NCBI GenBank assembly: GCA_951813575.1
Contig: OX638375.1
Coordinates: forward strand, 3,053,042-3,117,041
Reading direction: 5' to 3'
Length of the DNA: 64,000 bases
Source of the DNA: Candidatus Binatia bacterium
Lineage (GTDB): Bacteria; Desulfobacterota; Binatia; UBA9968; JAJDTQ01
The notes beneath the pieces were generated by a model. The model saw only the letters and a list, made by a program, of their open reading frames with translations. It did no database searches and was not told where the DNA came from. A program made the position numbers and the translations under genes. This document shows, piece by piece, positions 19,177-26,984 of the stretch (the first letter of the stretch is position 1; each line of letters starts with the position of its first letter).

Positions 19177-20298
19177 ATGCTGGCCTATCATTTCACCGAA
19201 ATGCCCTATCCCTTCCTCCCGGACGACGCGGAGGAAACCTACGGGGCCATGCGTGTGACCCTGCCCAGCCGCTACTGCGACCCCAAGATCGCCCACGATC
19301 TCTATAACCGCTACCTTGACGAGTACGAGTACGCCGACGAGCTGGGCCTGGAGATCATGCTCAACGAGCACCACGCCACCGCCACCTGCATGGCGGCCAA
19401 CGTCTCCATCACCGCCGGCACCCTGGTGCGGCGCACCAAGCGCGCCAAGCTGCTGGTGCTGGGCTTCCCGCTGGCGCACCGGAGCCCCATCCAGGTGGCC
19501 GAGGACGCCGCCATGCTGGACGTCATCTCGGGCGGCCGCCTCATCGCCGGCTTCGTCCGCGGCGTCGGGACCGAGATCCATCCCGCCAACACCAACCCCT
19601 CCGACACCCGGGAACGGATGCAGGAGGCCCACGACCTCATCATCAAGGCGTGGAAGACCCAGGACGTGTTCAACTGGGAGGGCAAGCACTATCACTACCG
19701 CTACGTGAACCCGTGGCCGCGGCCCTACCAGCAGCCCCATCCCCCCATCTGGATCACCGGCAGCCAGCCGGCGGCGGTGCCCTGGGTGGCCGATCACGAC
19801 TACACCCTGGCCACCGTGCTCACCTCCTACGAGCAGACCGAAGCGCTCTTCACCGCCTACCGCAAGCGCTGCGAGGAGATGAACTACCCCGAGCCCGGCT
19901 CCGAGAAGTTCGCCTACTGCGCCCTGACCTTCACCGGCGAGACCGACAAGAAGGCCGAAGAAGGCGGCCGCAAGCTCCTCTGGTACCTCAACAAGCGCCG
20001 CCCCGTGGGCTTCTTCGCCCCGCCCGGATTCGTGCCCCCCCAGGGCCTCACCCGGTTCTTCGACCCCAAGGGCATGGCCCGCTACAACCGCGCCTACGAG
20101 GACCTCATCGACCAGGGCGTCATCATCGCCGGCACCCCCAAGAAGGTCATCGAAAAGGTCAGGTACCTCCACAACCGCTGCGGCGTCGGCCACCTGCTCA
20201 TGATGAACCAGGCCGGCTTCATGACCCACGAGGAGACCAAGCGGAGCATGGAGCTGTTCGCGACGGAGGTTTATCCGGAGTTGAAGACGTGGCAGTGA
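19177..20298 (+). CDS. LLM-class flavin-dependent oxidoreductase
   Basis: A 373-residue luciferase-like monooxygenase, a TIM barrel that uses reduced FMN or F420 to oxidise an organic substrate. Recognisable blocks are EIMLNEHHATATCM, LGFPLAHRSPIQVAEDAAMLDVISGGR, GFVRGVGTEI and WITGSQP. A strong AAAGGAGG lies before the ATG. It follows the two hydrolases closely, suggesting a small catabolic pathway in which oxidation and hydrolysis of one compound are coupled. The substrate is unknown. Confidence 0.9.
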   Translation: MLAYHFTEMPYPFLPDDAEETYGAMRVTLPSRYCDPKIAHDLYNRYLDEYEYADELGLEIMLNEHHATATCMAANVSITAGTLVRRTKRAKLLVLGFPLAHRSPIQVAEDAAMLDVISGGRLIAGFVRGVGTEIHPANTNPSDTRERMQEAHDLIIKAWKTQDVFNWEGKHYHYRYVNPWPRPYQQPHPPIWITGSQPAAVPWVADHDYTLATVLTSYEQTEALFTAYRKRCEEMNYPEPGSEKFAYCALTFTGETDKKAEEGGRKLLWYLNKRRPVGFFAPPGFVPPQGLTRFFDPKGMARYNRAYEDLIDQGVIIAGTPKKVIEKVRYLHNRCGVGHLLMMNQAGFMTHEETKRSMELFATEVYPELKTWQ

Positions 20299-20941
20299 GG
20301 CGGGTAAACGCTAGTAACGCACCCCTTCTTTCTTCCGGTTCGGGAGAGCGGAACCATGCCCCGCTTCCAGGGGTCGCGGCGCTCTCGTCGGCCCGTGTCC
20401 CACAGCGCTTACCGGATGGCTCTGCCGAAGAGTATTTCGCCGAGCTATTGAGTTTCACCTACGTGCCGGTTCCAGCATCTCGGCCGCAAACCGTGCCTTC
20501 AACTCGTCGGGTCAGCGACGATCGCCCTTGGATCATCTCGACTTCGCGGAAACCTCTGCGGCGCGCTCCATGAGCCGTTGCCAGTCGGCGCTCGCCGTTG
20601 GGTGGTTCGGGGCCAGATGACAGTCCGGCTGGATGCCGCACGCCGTCGCACCGGTATGATCGCGCCGTGGTGACATAGGCAAGAGCCACGGTGGGTTACG
20701 TTTGTCCCAACACCGAGGACCGGCAATGGAAACGCTCTTGTTGCAGTGCCTCTTCATTCGAAACGATTTGGAAGAAGCGAAATCGAATATCTTGGCCAAA
20801 GGACTGTGGCTGTCGATCGCCCACATAAAAACGGCGTTTCTCGCGTTTCACAACCTGTGCGAATACATCTTAGCAACCTGTCCAATCTTCTGGGACCACC
20901 ACCGTAAGCCGTTGGATGAGGACAATTTGAACACAGCCGGG
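20299..20941. other. 643-base region without a convincing gene
   Basis: Short frames exist on both strands, but none has a good start, ribosome binding site or recognisable family. On the minus strand the segments DWQRLMERAAEVSAKSR and DELKARFAAEMLEPARR occur in different frames and look like eroded coding remnants. The right third is less GC-rich and marks the edge of the accessory island. Confidence 0.4.
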
Positions 20942-22264
20942 TCATTCGCTTCGCATCTGCCCAAGCGTCCGAGCCAATTGAATCCATCGGCGAATATCCT
21001 GGCTCATCTCCTCTGAGGGACATTCCTCTACCACATAGAAGCGGCCGTAGTTGTCGTCCTCCCCCTCCTGCCATATCGAGAGAACTGGTCTCGTTTCCCC
21101 GACGTCTTCGGCATGTATCTCGAGGGAGCAGAACCAAGTGCCGTGGTCTTGGGGGCCGTTGAACGCCCGATTCTCAAGCACATGATATCCGCTTTCCTTA
21201 GCAGCTACCCACAACGAATTCAGTGGTGTTCCCTGCCTAGTGGGGTCACCGACTAAGGTTGCCTGTGGAGGCCGCGCGTCCTGAACGCGTTTCTCTAGTG
21301 ACCACGGGATTGCTTGGAAGCGCTGTTTCTTCGGGTTCCATCGAATGCTTGCCCCGTCGCGCGTGTGACCTTGGGCGCGATCTACAAAGGCTCGGAGCGA
21401 TGTTCGGTTCGAGGCGGCTGGAGCTCCTAGGACATGCGTCACCCATTTCGTCAGTGCGTCTGAGAACCACTCTGACGCGCTCTCCGCGCCGTGAGAACCG
21501 TACCGAGCGAAGTGCCACAGGACTTCAGCGAATGCATTTAGAGGGTGACCTCCTTTCCACAGCCAATCTCTAATCTCCCCTGAGATGTCTTGAAATGGCT
21601 CGCCGGCGTTCTGGCGCTCGAGGGCCACATCCATGTGCAGCATGTCTAGCTGTTGGCAGAACTTATTCGCCAACTCCTTGTCCGGCATCCACACCAGCTG
21701 ATTCTTCCAGACTTTCTCCTGTGCGATCTGGACGCACACTCCCCAGATCGCCAAGAGCGCCTCCGGGCTGTTCCTCGGCAGTGGCTTGTCTTCAATCAGC
21801 GTGTAACGCCACCGCTCATAGCCAGCCCCTTTCGGGCCGGAGATAAGAGTCAGGAAATGGTCCACTCTCCCAATAGCAAGGTAGGAGTGTAGCGATCGGA
21901 ATCGCTCGTAGAACTCTCGCACGGTGTTTTGCGTCGGCTCTTCGATCTTCGAAAATAGCCAACCCAAGTTGTGCGTCCGGAACGGATACTGCCAAGCGTT
22001 ACGCTCTCCCACGTCGGTGTTCTCCGGGACTGCAAGATCGATCAACTCTGCGATGGTCAGCCCTTTTTTCTCTGCAATCAGGTACTTTAGCGTCTGCTCA
22101 AGACCGCTATAGGCAGCAGTGATCACCGTCCAGTTCCTTGCGATGTCGGTGCCCGGATGTAGCTCCTGCGTCGACGGCTCCTTTTCCAGCATTTCCTTAG
22201 TCTTCTTGTGCGCCGTCAGGAGCCGCTGCACCTTCTCGATCCTTGCCTCTCTCGGCATCGGCAT
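20942..22264 (-). CDS. Unrecognised protein with possible HEPN-like N-terminal region
   Basis: A 440-residue protein I do not recognise. Near residue 52 AAYSGLEQTLKYLIAEKKG resembles HEPN/SWT1-type helical segments, and YERFRSLHSYLA contains an R-x4-H pattern of the kind used by HEPN RNases; this is a weak, inferred link. The rest is mixed helix and strand with no transmembrane segment. Its codon use is distinctly less GC-biased than the flanking housekeeping genes, which suggests transfer. It sits next to Fic and AbiE genes, so a defence or toxin role is plausible but unproven. GGAAG lies upstream of the ATG. Confidence 0.6.
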   Translation of the reverse strand: MPMPREARIEKVQRLLTAHKKTKEMLEKEPSTQELHPGTDIARNWTVITAAYSGLEQTLKYLIAEKKGLTIAELIDLAVPENTDVGERNAWQYPFRTHNLGWLFSKIEEPTQNTVREFYERFRSLHSYLAIGRVDHFLTLISGPKGAGYERWRYTLIEDKPLPRNSPEALLAIWGVCVQIAQEKVWKNQLVWMPDKELANKFCQQLDMLHMDVALERQNAGEPFQDISGEIRDWLWKGGHPLNAFAEVLWHFARYGSHGAESASEWFSDALTKWVTHVLGAPAASNRTSLRAFVDRAQGHTRDGASIRWNPKKQRFQAIPWSLEKRVQDARPPQATLVGDPTRQGTPLNSLWVAAKESGYHVLENRAFNGPQDHGTWFCSLEIHAEDVGETRPVLSIWQEGEDDNYGRFYVVEECPSEEMSQDIRRWIQLARTLGQMRSE

Positions 22265-22291
22265 GGGCGTTACTTCCTGCTTGGCTGAGTG

Positions 22292-23443
22292 TCATCGCCG
22301 CTGGGGCTCAGTCTCAATGGCCACCGGGCAGACGAATTCGTAGCTAGTGCTCCGACCCCCAGTCTTGCTACGGACCAGGATTCCACGCTCTATCAGATCG
22401 CGAATGTCTCGATTCGCCGTGTCCTGTGAGCAGTGGTTCATTGCCGCCCACTTCGACGAGGTGAGCTTCCCTTCGAAGCCGTCCAGAAGCCGGTTGAGGA
22501 TCTTCACTTGGCGCTCGTTTAGGGGCTCGCGGGCATGGGCTTCCCAAAAGCGGGCCTTTGTCAGCACGGTGGCGAGCGTTTTCTGAGCGTTTTCGATGGC
22601 GCGTGCGAGACATTCGAGGAACCAGACCTGCCAATCGGTGACATCCAGGCTACCTTTTTGGGTTGCCTCAAGGATGTCGTAGTAGGCGTTGCGCTCCAGG
22701 CGGATCTGGGCGGACATGCTGTAGAAACGCTCTGGGCTCTCTTCCGACCGGGCCAGCGCCATGTCCGCGATGGCCCGCGCGATACGTCCGTTGCCGTCAT
22801 CGAAGGGGTGAATGGTGACGAACCAGAGATGGGCGATGCCTGCGGCGAGCACGGGCTCCATTGACTGTGTGTCTTCGAACCATTCCAGGAACCTGGATAT
22901 CTCGTCACCGAGGCGCTCGGCCGGCGGAGCGGCATAGTGAACGTGCTGGCGGCCGATAGGGCCTGAGACGACTTGCATCGGTCCGTCCGCATCGTTGCGC
23001 CATTGGCCGACGCGAATCCGGCGCATGCCGCTGTGCCCGGTCGGGAACAGGGCGGCGTGCCACGAGAACAGCCGTTCTTCGGTCAAGCGCTCGGCATAGT
23101 TCCGAGTAGAGTCGAGCGCCATTTCGACGGCGCCGTCGACGTTGCGATCAGCCGCCGGCAGGCCGCCGATATCCAGGCCGAGGCGGTTTGCAATCGACGA
23201 GCGGACCTGGTCGGGGGCGAGTATCTCTCCCTCGATCTCGTTCGTCTTCACCACATCCTCGGTGAGCGTGCGCAACGTGGCTTGGCTGCGCATCTCGAAA
23301 CCCAGGGCCGTCATGCGGCCGAGCAACTTCCCCTGGATGTGGCGTGTGTGTGCGAGGTGCTTGGCGAGCCGGGCCGTATCCTGCTGGAACTGCGGCCATT
23401 CCGGACGTCGCCAGATATACGCAGGATATTCTCCGTACAACAT
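22292..23443 (-). CDS. Fic-family AMPylase with DUF4172 N-terminus
   Basis: A 383-residue Fic protein that would transfer AMP (or a related group) to target proteins. The N-terminal DUF4172-like opening YIWRRPEWPQF is followed by TNEIEGEIL, matching the (S/T)xxxE(G/N) autoinhibitory helix. The Fic motif HPFDDGNGRIAR with the catalytic His is intact. The C-terminal region (RQVKILNRLLDGFEGKLTSSKW onward) forms a winged helix, so it may bind DNA. I prefer the ATG at 23443 over 23485, since a promoter and an operator-like palindrome lie in between. Confidence 0.9.
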   Translation of the reverse strand: MLYGEYPAYIWRRPEWPQFQQDTARLAKHLAHTRHIQGKLLGRMTALGFEMRSQATLRTLTEDVVKTNEIEGEILAPDQVRSSIANRLGLDIGGLPAADRNVDGAVEMALDSTRNYAERLTEERLFSWHAALFPTGHSGMRRIRVGQWRNDADGPMQVVSGPIGRQHVHYAAPPAERLGDEISRFLEWFEDTQSMEPVLAAGIAHLWFVTIHPFDDGNGRIARAIADMALARSEESPERFYSMSAQIRLERNAYYDILEATQKGSLDVTDWQVWFLECLARAIENAQKTLATVLTKARFWEAHAREPLNERQVKILNRLLDGFEGKLTSSKWAAMNHCSQDTANRDIRDLIERGILVRSKTGGRSTSYEFVCPVAIETEPQRR

Positions 23444-23449
23444 GCGGCG

Positions 23450-23478
23450 AATATAGCATCCATTCTCCGCATCGACAA
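23450..23478 (-). promoter_or_regulatory. Candidate fic promoter, 6 nt from the ATG
   Basis: TTGTCG and TATATT are spaced by 17 bases. The -10 ends six bases before the fic ATG, with no ribosome binding site in the gap, so the message would be leaderless. Confidence 0.4.
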
Positions 23479-23483
23479 AGCAC

Positions 23484-23506
23484 ATCTCCGCTTATATTGC
23501 GGAGAT
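23484..23506. promoter_or_regulatory. Operator-like palindrome upstream of fic
   Basis: Perfect 8-base arms ATCTCCGC / GCGGAGAT flank TTATATT. A third half-site, ATTCTCCGC, lies at 23462-23470 within the promoter. The palindrome sits just upstream of the fic -35 box and is a natural candidate for autoregulation by the winged-helix tail of Fic. Confidence 0.5.
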
Positions 23507-23526
23507 TAGGAGCTTCAACGCTCGGG

Positions 23527-24537
23527 TCAGGGCCGGCGATTCACTTCGTTTTCAATGCCCCGGATGTCCTCGATCAAGGTATCGAATGTCGGCGCATCCG
23601 GGCGAATGATGCTGGCGGTCCGCATCGTGTCGTAGTCGGACTCAAGACGGACGAGTTGGTCTTGGTCGGGAATGAGTCTCAGCCGGCCGTCCAGGCAATG
23701 ATGGTAGTTGGCGTACCGGGCATTAAAGAAAATCGTCTTTAGCCGGACGACATCTTCGAGAAGAGTGCGGTCGGAGAGCGCCGCCCGGCCGGCGTCGTGG
23801 CCGGCAAGGCACGCCAGGTCGAACCAATGCCGAGAAATCCGCTCCGGACCGTGCAAAAGCCTGCGCCTGTGGCATTCGACATGGATGAGTGTGGCTTTTT
23901 CCCAGAAGGTTCGAACAGGGGAGAGGACCGTCACCGTCGCTTTGGGGTAGTCGAGGTCGTTGGTGTGGGCCGCGATATCGGGAGCGATCTCGTGCAACTC
24001 ATTGGGATCGATGACATTGCGGCCGCCGAACTCGAGGAAGACCTCGCTCGCCAAGTAGCCGACCGTGTTTTCGACGGTCGAGGGGTATGCAAACCATACC
24101 CTCTCGCCATCATCGCTGATCCGCACGCCGTGCCGGCCGGATGTCGGCAGCTCTCCGGCCGCGGTCTCCAGAGCCGGCCCGACAACATCCCGAGTGTACG
24201 CCGCTACGAAGGATTTGAGGCGGTCGCTGAGGTGTTTGATTTGAGACCTGCTCACGCCCGGAGCGAAGGGATCGAAAGCGTCACCGAAAGCCCGGTAATC
24301 CAGGGTGACGTCGACATCTTCCGAGAACCGGTCGATGATTCCGTAGACCTTCGAAAGAGACGTACCGCCCTTGAACGCCATTGGGTGACGGTCGGGGATG
24401 GAGAAGAGGGTCTGCAGGACCCAGCAGATCCAGATGTCTTTCTCCAGGATGACCGCCGGCCGCCCCGACCGGGCGGCTACGGTCTCAAGGATTTCTTTTC
24501 GGTCCCGTTCATTCAGTGACAGGAATGCCTCAGCCAT
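23527..24537 (-). CDS. AbiEii/AbiGii-type nucleotidyltransferase toxin
   Basis: A 336-residue toxin of the type IV AbiE toxin-antitoxin system, in which the toxin is a nucleotidyltransferase. The key signature is AFKGGTSLSKVYGIIDRF followed directly by SEDVDVTLD, giving the GGTSLSK loop and the DxD metal site. A later ISRHWFDL block is typical of the family. The ATG overlaps the antitoxin stop by eight bases, so production is coupled to the antitoxin. It is the second gene of the pair, the usual order. Confidence 0.92.
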   Translation of the reverse strand: MAEAFLSLNERDRKEILETVAARSGRPAVILEKDIWICWVLQTLFSIPDRHPMAFKGGTSLSKVYGIIDRFSEDVDVTLDYRAFGDAFDPFAPGVSRSQIKHLSDRLKSFVAAYTRDVVGPALETAAGELPTSGRHGVRISDDGERVWFAYPSTVENTVGYLASEVFLEFGGRNVIDPNELHEIAPDIAAHTNDLDYPKATVTVLSPVRTFWEKATLIHVECHRRRLLHGPERISRHWFDLACLAGHDAGRAALSDRTLLEDVVRLKTIFFNARYANYHHCLDGRLRLIPDQDQLVRLESDYDTMRTASIIRPDAPTFDTLIEDIRGIENEVNRRP

Positions 24538-25135
24538 GAGCGGTACCTCTTGTGGAAGCGTCAAGCGCTGACGCCATCCACGCCGGAACGTCCGCCAACC
24601 GCAGTTTCTCGAACTCCTCCGCGCCCACGGCGGACTCGATCGTGGCGACCGTCTCTGGCGTCACGTCGTCCTTGCCGAGATACCAGAGGGCGGAGAGCGC
24701 CAGGCCCGCGGTCTCGCCGGCGAATTGAAGCCGCCGGCGGTTCGAAGTGTGGATCATCTTGACCGTGGTGTTGCCGATCCGGATCGAGCGGCTCGACGCA
24801 CTGGTATGGAACACTGCCGCCGTCGGTGCCTGGGTGCTGAGCCCCAGCCGCCGTGCGGCTTCCGCGCCATGGACCTGGACGGTCTCGCCGTTGTCTCTCG
24901 CGATTGCCTGAACCACCTCAACGACACCGGGGACGATGTTGCCGACGAACCGGTTCTTGCGAGGGCGGACGAAGACGCCGCGGGATAGACGCTCGATTTC
25001 GCCTTCGTGGACGAGACGCGAAAGTGCCCGGTCGACGGCCCCGCGCGGTCCGCAGTCAGCGAAGCGCGACGTCGTGAAGGGTTTGCCCTTGGGCAGGCCG
25101 CGCATCCGGCCCTTTATGGCTTCCGTGGTGGACAT
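24530..25135 (-). CDS. AbiEi-type antitoxin (DUF6088)
   Basis: A 201-residue antitoxin whose N-terminal winged helix (KGKPFTTSRFADCGPRGAVDRALSRL, read in two parts) should bind its own promoter, and whose C-terminal part would neutralise the toxin. Typical elements are GEIERLSRGVFVRP and VHGAEAARRLGLSTQ. It has its own promoter upstream and overlaps the toxin gene. In AbiE systems the antitoxin represses the operon. Confidence 0.88.
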   Translation of the reverse strand: MSTTEAIKGRMRGLPKGKPFTTSRFADCGPRGAVDRALSRLVHEGEIERLSRGVFVRPRKNRFVGNIVPGVVEVVQAIARDNGETVQVHGAEAARRLGLSTQAPTAAVFHTSASSRSIRIGNTTVKMIHTSNRRRLQFAGETAGLALSALWYLGKDDVTPETVATIESAVGAEEFEKLRLADVPAWMASALDASTRGTAHG

Positions 25136-25156
25136 TTCAATGGATCTGGGTCTGAA

Positions 25157-25185
25157 AATGTAATGGTTTTTCGGACTAAAGTCAA
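25157..25185 (-). promoter_or_regulatory. Promoter of the AbiE toxin-antitoxin operon
   Basis: TTGACT and TACATT on the minus strand are spaced by 17 bases in an AT-rich patch, about 20 bases before the antitoxin ATG. Confidence 0.55.
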
Positions 25186-25259
25186 GAACCCGGCTTTGTC
25201 GCGTGCGACTTGATCGATCTATCGCGAGAGTTTCTTTGATTCTGGATGCGCCGCGTCGT

Positions 25260-26300
25260 TCATCCCATCAACGCCCCGAACCCCATCCCGCTCAAGATCG
25301 CGCCCGCGACGCCGAATCCCACGTAGGCGGCGAACACCTGCCAGCGCACCAGCGACCACACCGCCACCATGGACGGGACGCAGGTCACGGCGCCGGCGAC
25401 CATGAAGGCCAGGGCCGCGCCGGCGCTCATGCCCTGTTCCATGAGGCCGGCGACGAGGGCGGGCGCGGCATAGCCGTTGAGGTAGGCGGGCGTACCCACC
25501 AGGGCGCCGATCACGATGGGGCCGGCCCCGGGTCCCCCGACCAGTCCCGCGATCAACGCGGCCGGCACGTAGGTGACGAGCAAGGCCTGGATCAGGTAGG
25601 CGAACGCAAGCCACTTGACCAGGAACCGCGCGTTCTCCAGCGATTCGGACCGGAAGATGGCCGCCCGCGCCGGCTCGCGCCAGAATTGCCAGACAATCTC
25701 GCCCGTCTCGAGGGTGCTGCCGCAGGCGCCGCAACCGCCCGCCGCGTCTTCCCGCAACGGGGCGGCGAACGCATGGCGCCGGACCAGGAGGCGCACACCG
25801 AAGCCGCCGAAGAGACCGATGGCGACGGCCGCCGCCGCCTTCCCCATGGCGAAGTCCCAGCCGAGGGCGGCCGCGGTAATGAGCGCGGCGGGAGGGTCGA
25901 TGACCGGGGAGGACAGCCAGAAGGCCATGATGGCGGAGAGGGGCGCGCCGATCGCCAGCAGCGCCGCGATGAAGGGGATGACCTCACAAGCGCAGAAGGG
26001 GGCGAGGCCGCCGACAAGCGCTGCCAGGAAGATCATGCGCATCTCGCGTCCCTCGAAGGCGCGCGCCACGAGGGCGGTGGTTCCCGTCGCCTTGAGATAC
26101 GCGATGAGCAGCACCGCCACGGCGATGAAGGGCACCGTTCGCGCGAACGCCGCCGATGCGATCTCCAGGATGTCAGGTAACCTGGTGGCGTCCAGCGCCG
26201 CCACGGCGAGCGGGACGGCGAGCATGAGGCCCCAGACCGACACCATGCCCCGGGCGCCCATGCGCAGGCCGTTGAATCCGTTCATGACCAGTTCCGTCAT
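25260..26300 (-). CDS. DUF318/ArsP-type permease
   Basis: A 346-residue membrane permease with about eight to ten helices. Its hallmark is APFCACEVIPFIAALLAIG, the CxC loop of YraQ/ArsP-type permeases, followed by WLSSPVIDPPA; a second half carries GTPAYLNGYAAPAL. A Cys-rich cytoplasmic loop, GGCGACGS, lies between. Related proteins export organoarsenicals, but the exact cargo is unknown. I start at MTELVMNGFNGLRMG because this ATG overlaps the arsR stop (ATGA); the longer open frame upstream is an arsR shadow. Confidence 0.88.
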   Translation of the reverse strand: MTELVMNGFNGLRMGARGMVSVWGLMLAVPLAVAALDATRLPDILEIASAAFARTVPFIAVAVLLIAYLKATGTTALVARAFEGREMRMIFLAALVGGLAPFCACEVIPFIAALLAIGAPLSAIMAFWLSSPVIDPPAALITAAALGWDFAMGKAAAAVAIGLFGGFGVRLLVRRHAFAAPLREDAAGGCGACGSTLETGEIVWQFWREPARAAIFRSESLENARFLVKWLAFAYLIQALLVTYVPAALIAGLVGGPGAGPIVIGALVGTPAYLNGYAAPALVAGLMEQGMSAGAALAFMVAGAVTCVPSMVAVWSLVRWQVFAAYVGFGVAGAILSGMGFGALMG

Positions 26301-26680
26301 GACGGCTCCCCCGTGAGCGCCGCCCGCGCGGCACGGGCCGCGGGCGATGGGCAGGCATCGACGCAACACTCTTCGAGCAGAAACGCGGCAAGCGCCTCGA
26401 GACGGCCGTAGGCGGCGCAGTTGATCACGGTCCGGCCCCGGCGCTCCTGCTCGACCAGCCCGCCCGCGGCAAGGAAGCCGAGATGATGGGCGAGCGTCGA
26501 GGCCGGCAAGCCGGAGCGCTCCTGGACCTCGCCTACCGTGAGCCCTTCGGCCCCGGCGCGCACGAGCAGGCGAAGCACCGTGAGCCGCGGCTCGGAGCCG
26601 CACGCGGCGAAACCCTGGGCCGCTTCCTCGAGCGCCAGTGTGGAGGCTGGCGAAGTCTTCGGATAAGCCGTTATCTCCAT
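26297..26680 (-). CDS. ArsR/SmtB-family metalloid-responsive repressor
   Basis: A 127-residue winged-helix repressor. The recognition helix region is LTVGEVQERSGLPASTLAHHL, followed by the beta wing GLVEQERRGRTVINC. A C-terminal cysteine group, EECCVDACPSP, could bind As(III), Sb(III) or a thiophilic metal and trigger release from DNA. It is co-translated with the downstream permease (ATGA overlap). The ATG lies seven bases from the -10 box, with an operator-like palindrome over the promoter, so it should repress itself and the permease. Confidence 0.88.
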   Translation of the reverse strand: MEITAYPKTSPASTLALEEAAQGFAACGSEPRLTVLRLLVRAGAEGLTVGEVQERSGLPASTLAHHLGFLAAGGLVEQERRGRTVINCAAYGRLEALAAFLLEECCVDACPSPAARAARAALTGEPS

Positions 26681-26702
26681 ATAACTAATTTTATCGTTAT
26701 AT
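26679..26702. promoter_or_regulatory. ArsR operator-like palindrome
   Basis: Perfect 7-base arms ATATAAC / GTTATAT with a 10-base centre cover the -10 box and reach the first base of the arsR ATG. The geometry fits ArsR-family operators. Confidence 0.65.
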
Positions 26703-26716
26703 CTTGTCCATGTCAA
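26688..26716 (-). promoter_or_regulatory. Strong promoter of arsR-permease, 7 nt from the ATG
   Basis: A consensus TTGACA and TAAAAT are spaced by 17 bases. The -10 ends seven bases before the arsR ATG, so the transcript appears leaderless. It is masked by the palindrome described separately. Confidence 0.6.
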
Positions 26717-26748
26717 CCCCCACGCCAGGTCCGGTGCCCAGGCCGTCT

Positions 26749-26937
26749 CTACCGTGCTCCCTGCGACTGCGTGGCTTTCTCGAAGTGGCGGACCGCGGTC
26801 TCGAACTTGTCGCGGCACCCGGGATTGCAGAAGCCGACGACTTGGTCGTTGTACTCGGTCAGGGAGTCGGCCTGTACCGGTTTCCCCGACCAGGGGCAAG
26901 TGTCATTGATACAGTCGTCGATCCGTAGATCAGCCAT
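26749..26937 (-). CDS. Small YHS-like cysteine protein
   Basis: A 62-residue protein with Cys residues spaced as DDCINDTCPWSGKPV and VVGFCNPGCRDKFETAV. The FCNPGCRDKF segment resembles YHS/TRASH metal-binding modules, so it may bind a transition metal or an iron-sulphur cluster. GGAGGAA precedes the ATG. It follows the dehydrogenase and Rieske genes on the same strand by about 47 bases and could be part of that unit. Confidence 0.75.
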   Translation of the reverse strand: MADLRIDDCINDTCPWSGKPVQADSLTEYNDQVVGFCNPGCRDKFETAVRHFEKATQSQGAR

Positions 26938-26984
26938 TGTTCCTCCGTTGGTTCTCGGTCAGACTCGCGACGCTTGGTCGGCGT

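Noticed and set aside
20702..21016. Plus-strand 104-codon frame in the gap before the unknown island gene
   Set aside because: It overlaps the end of the better-supported minus-strand gene, has no ribosome binding site and resembles no family.
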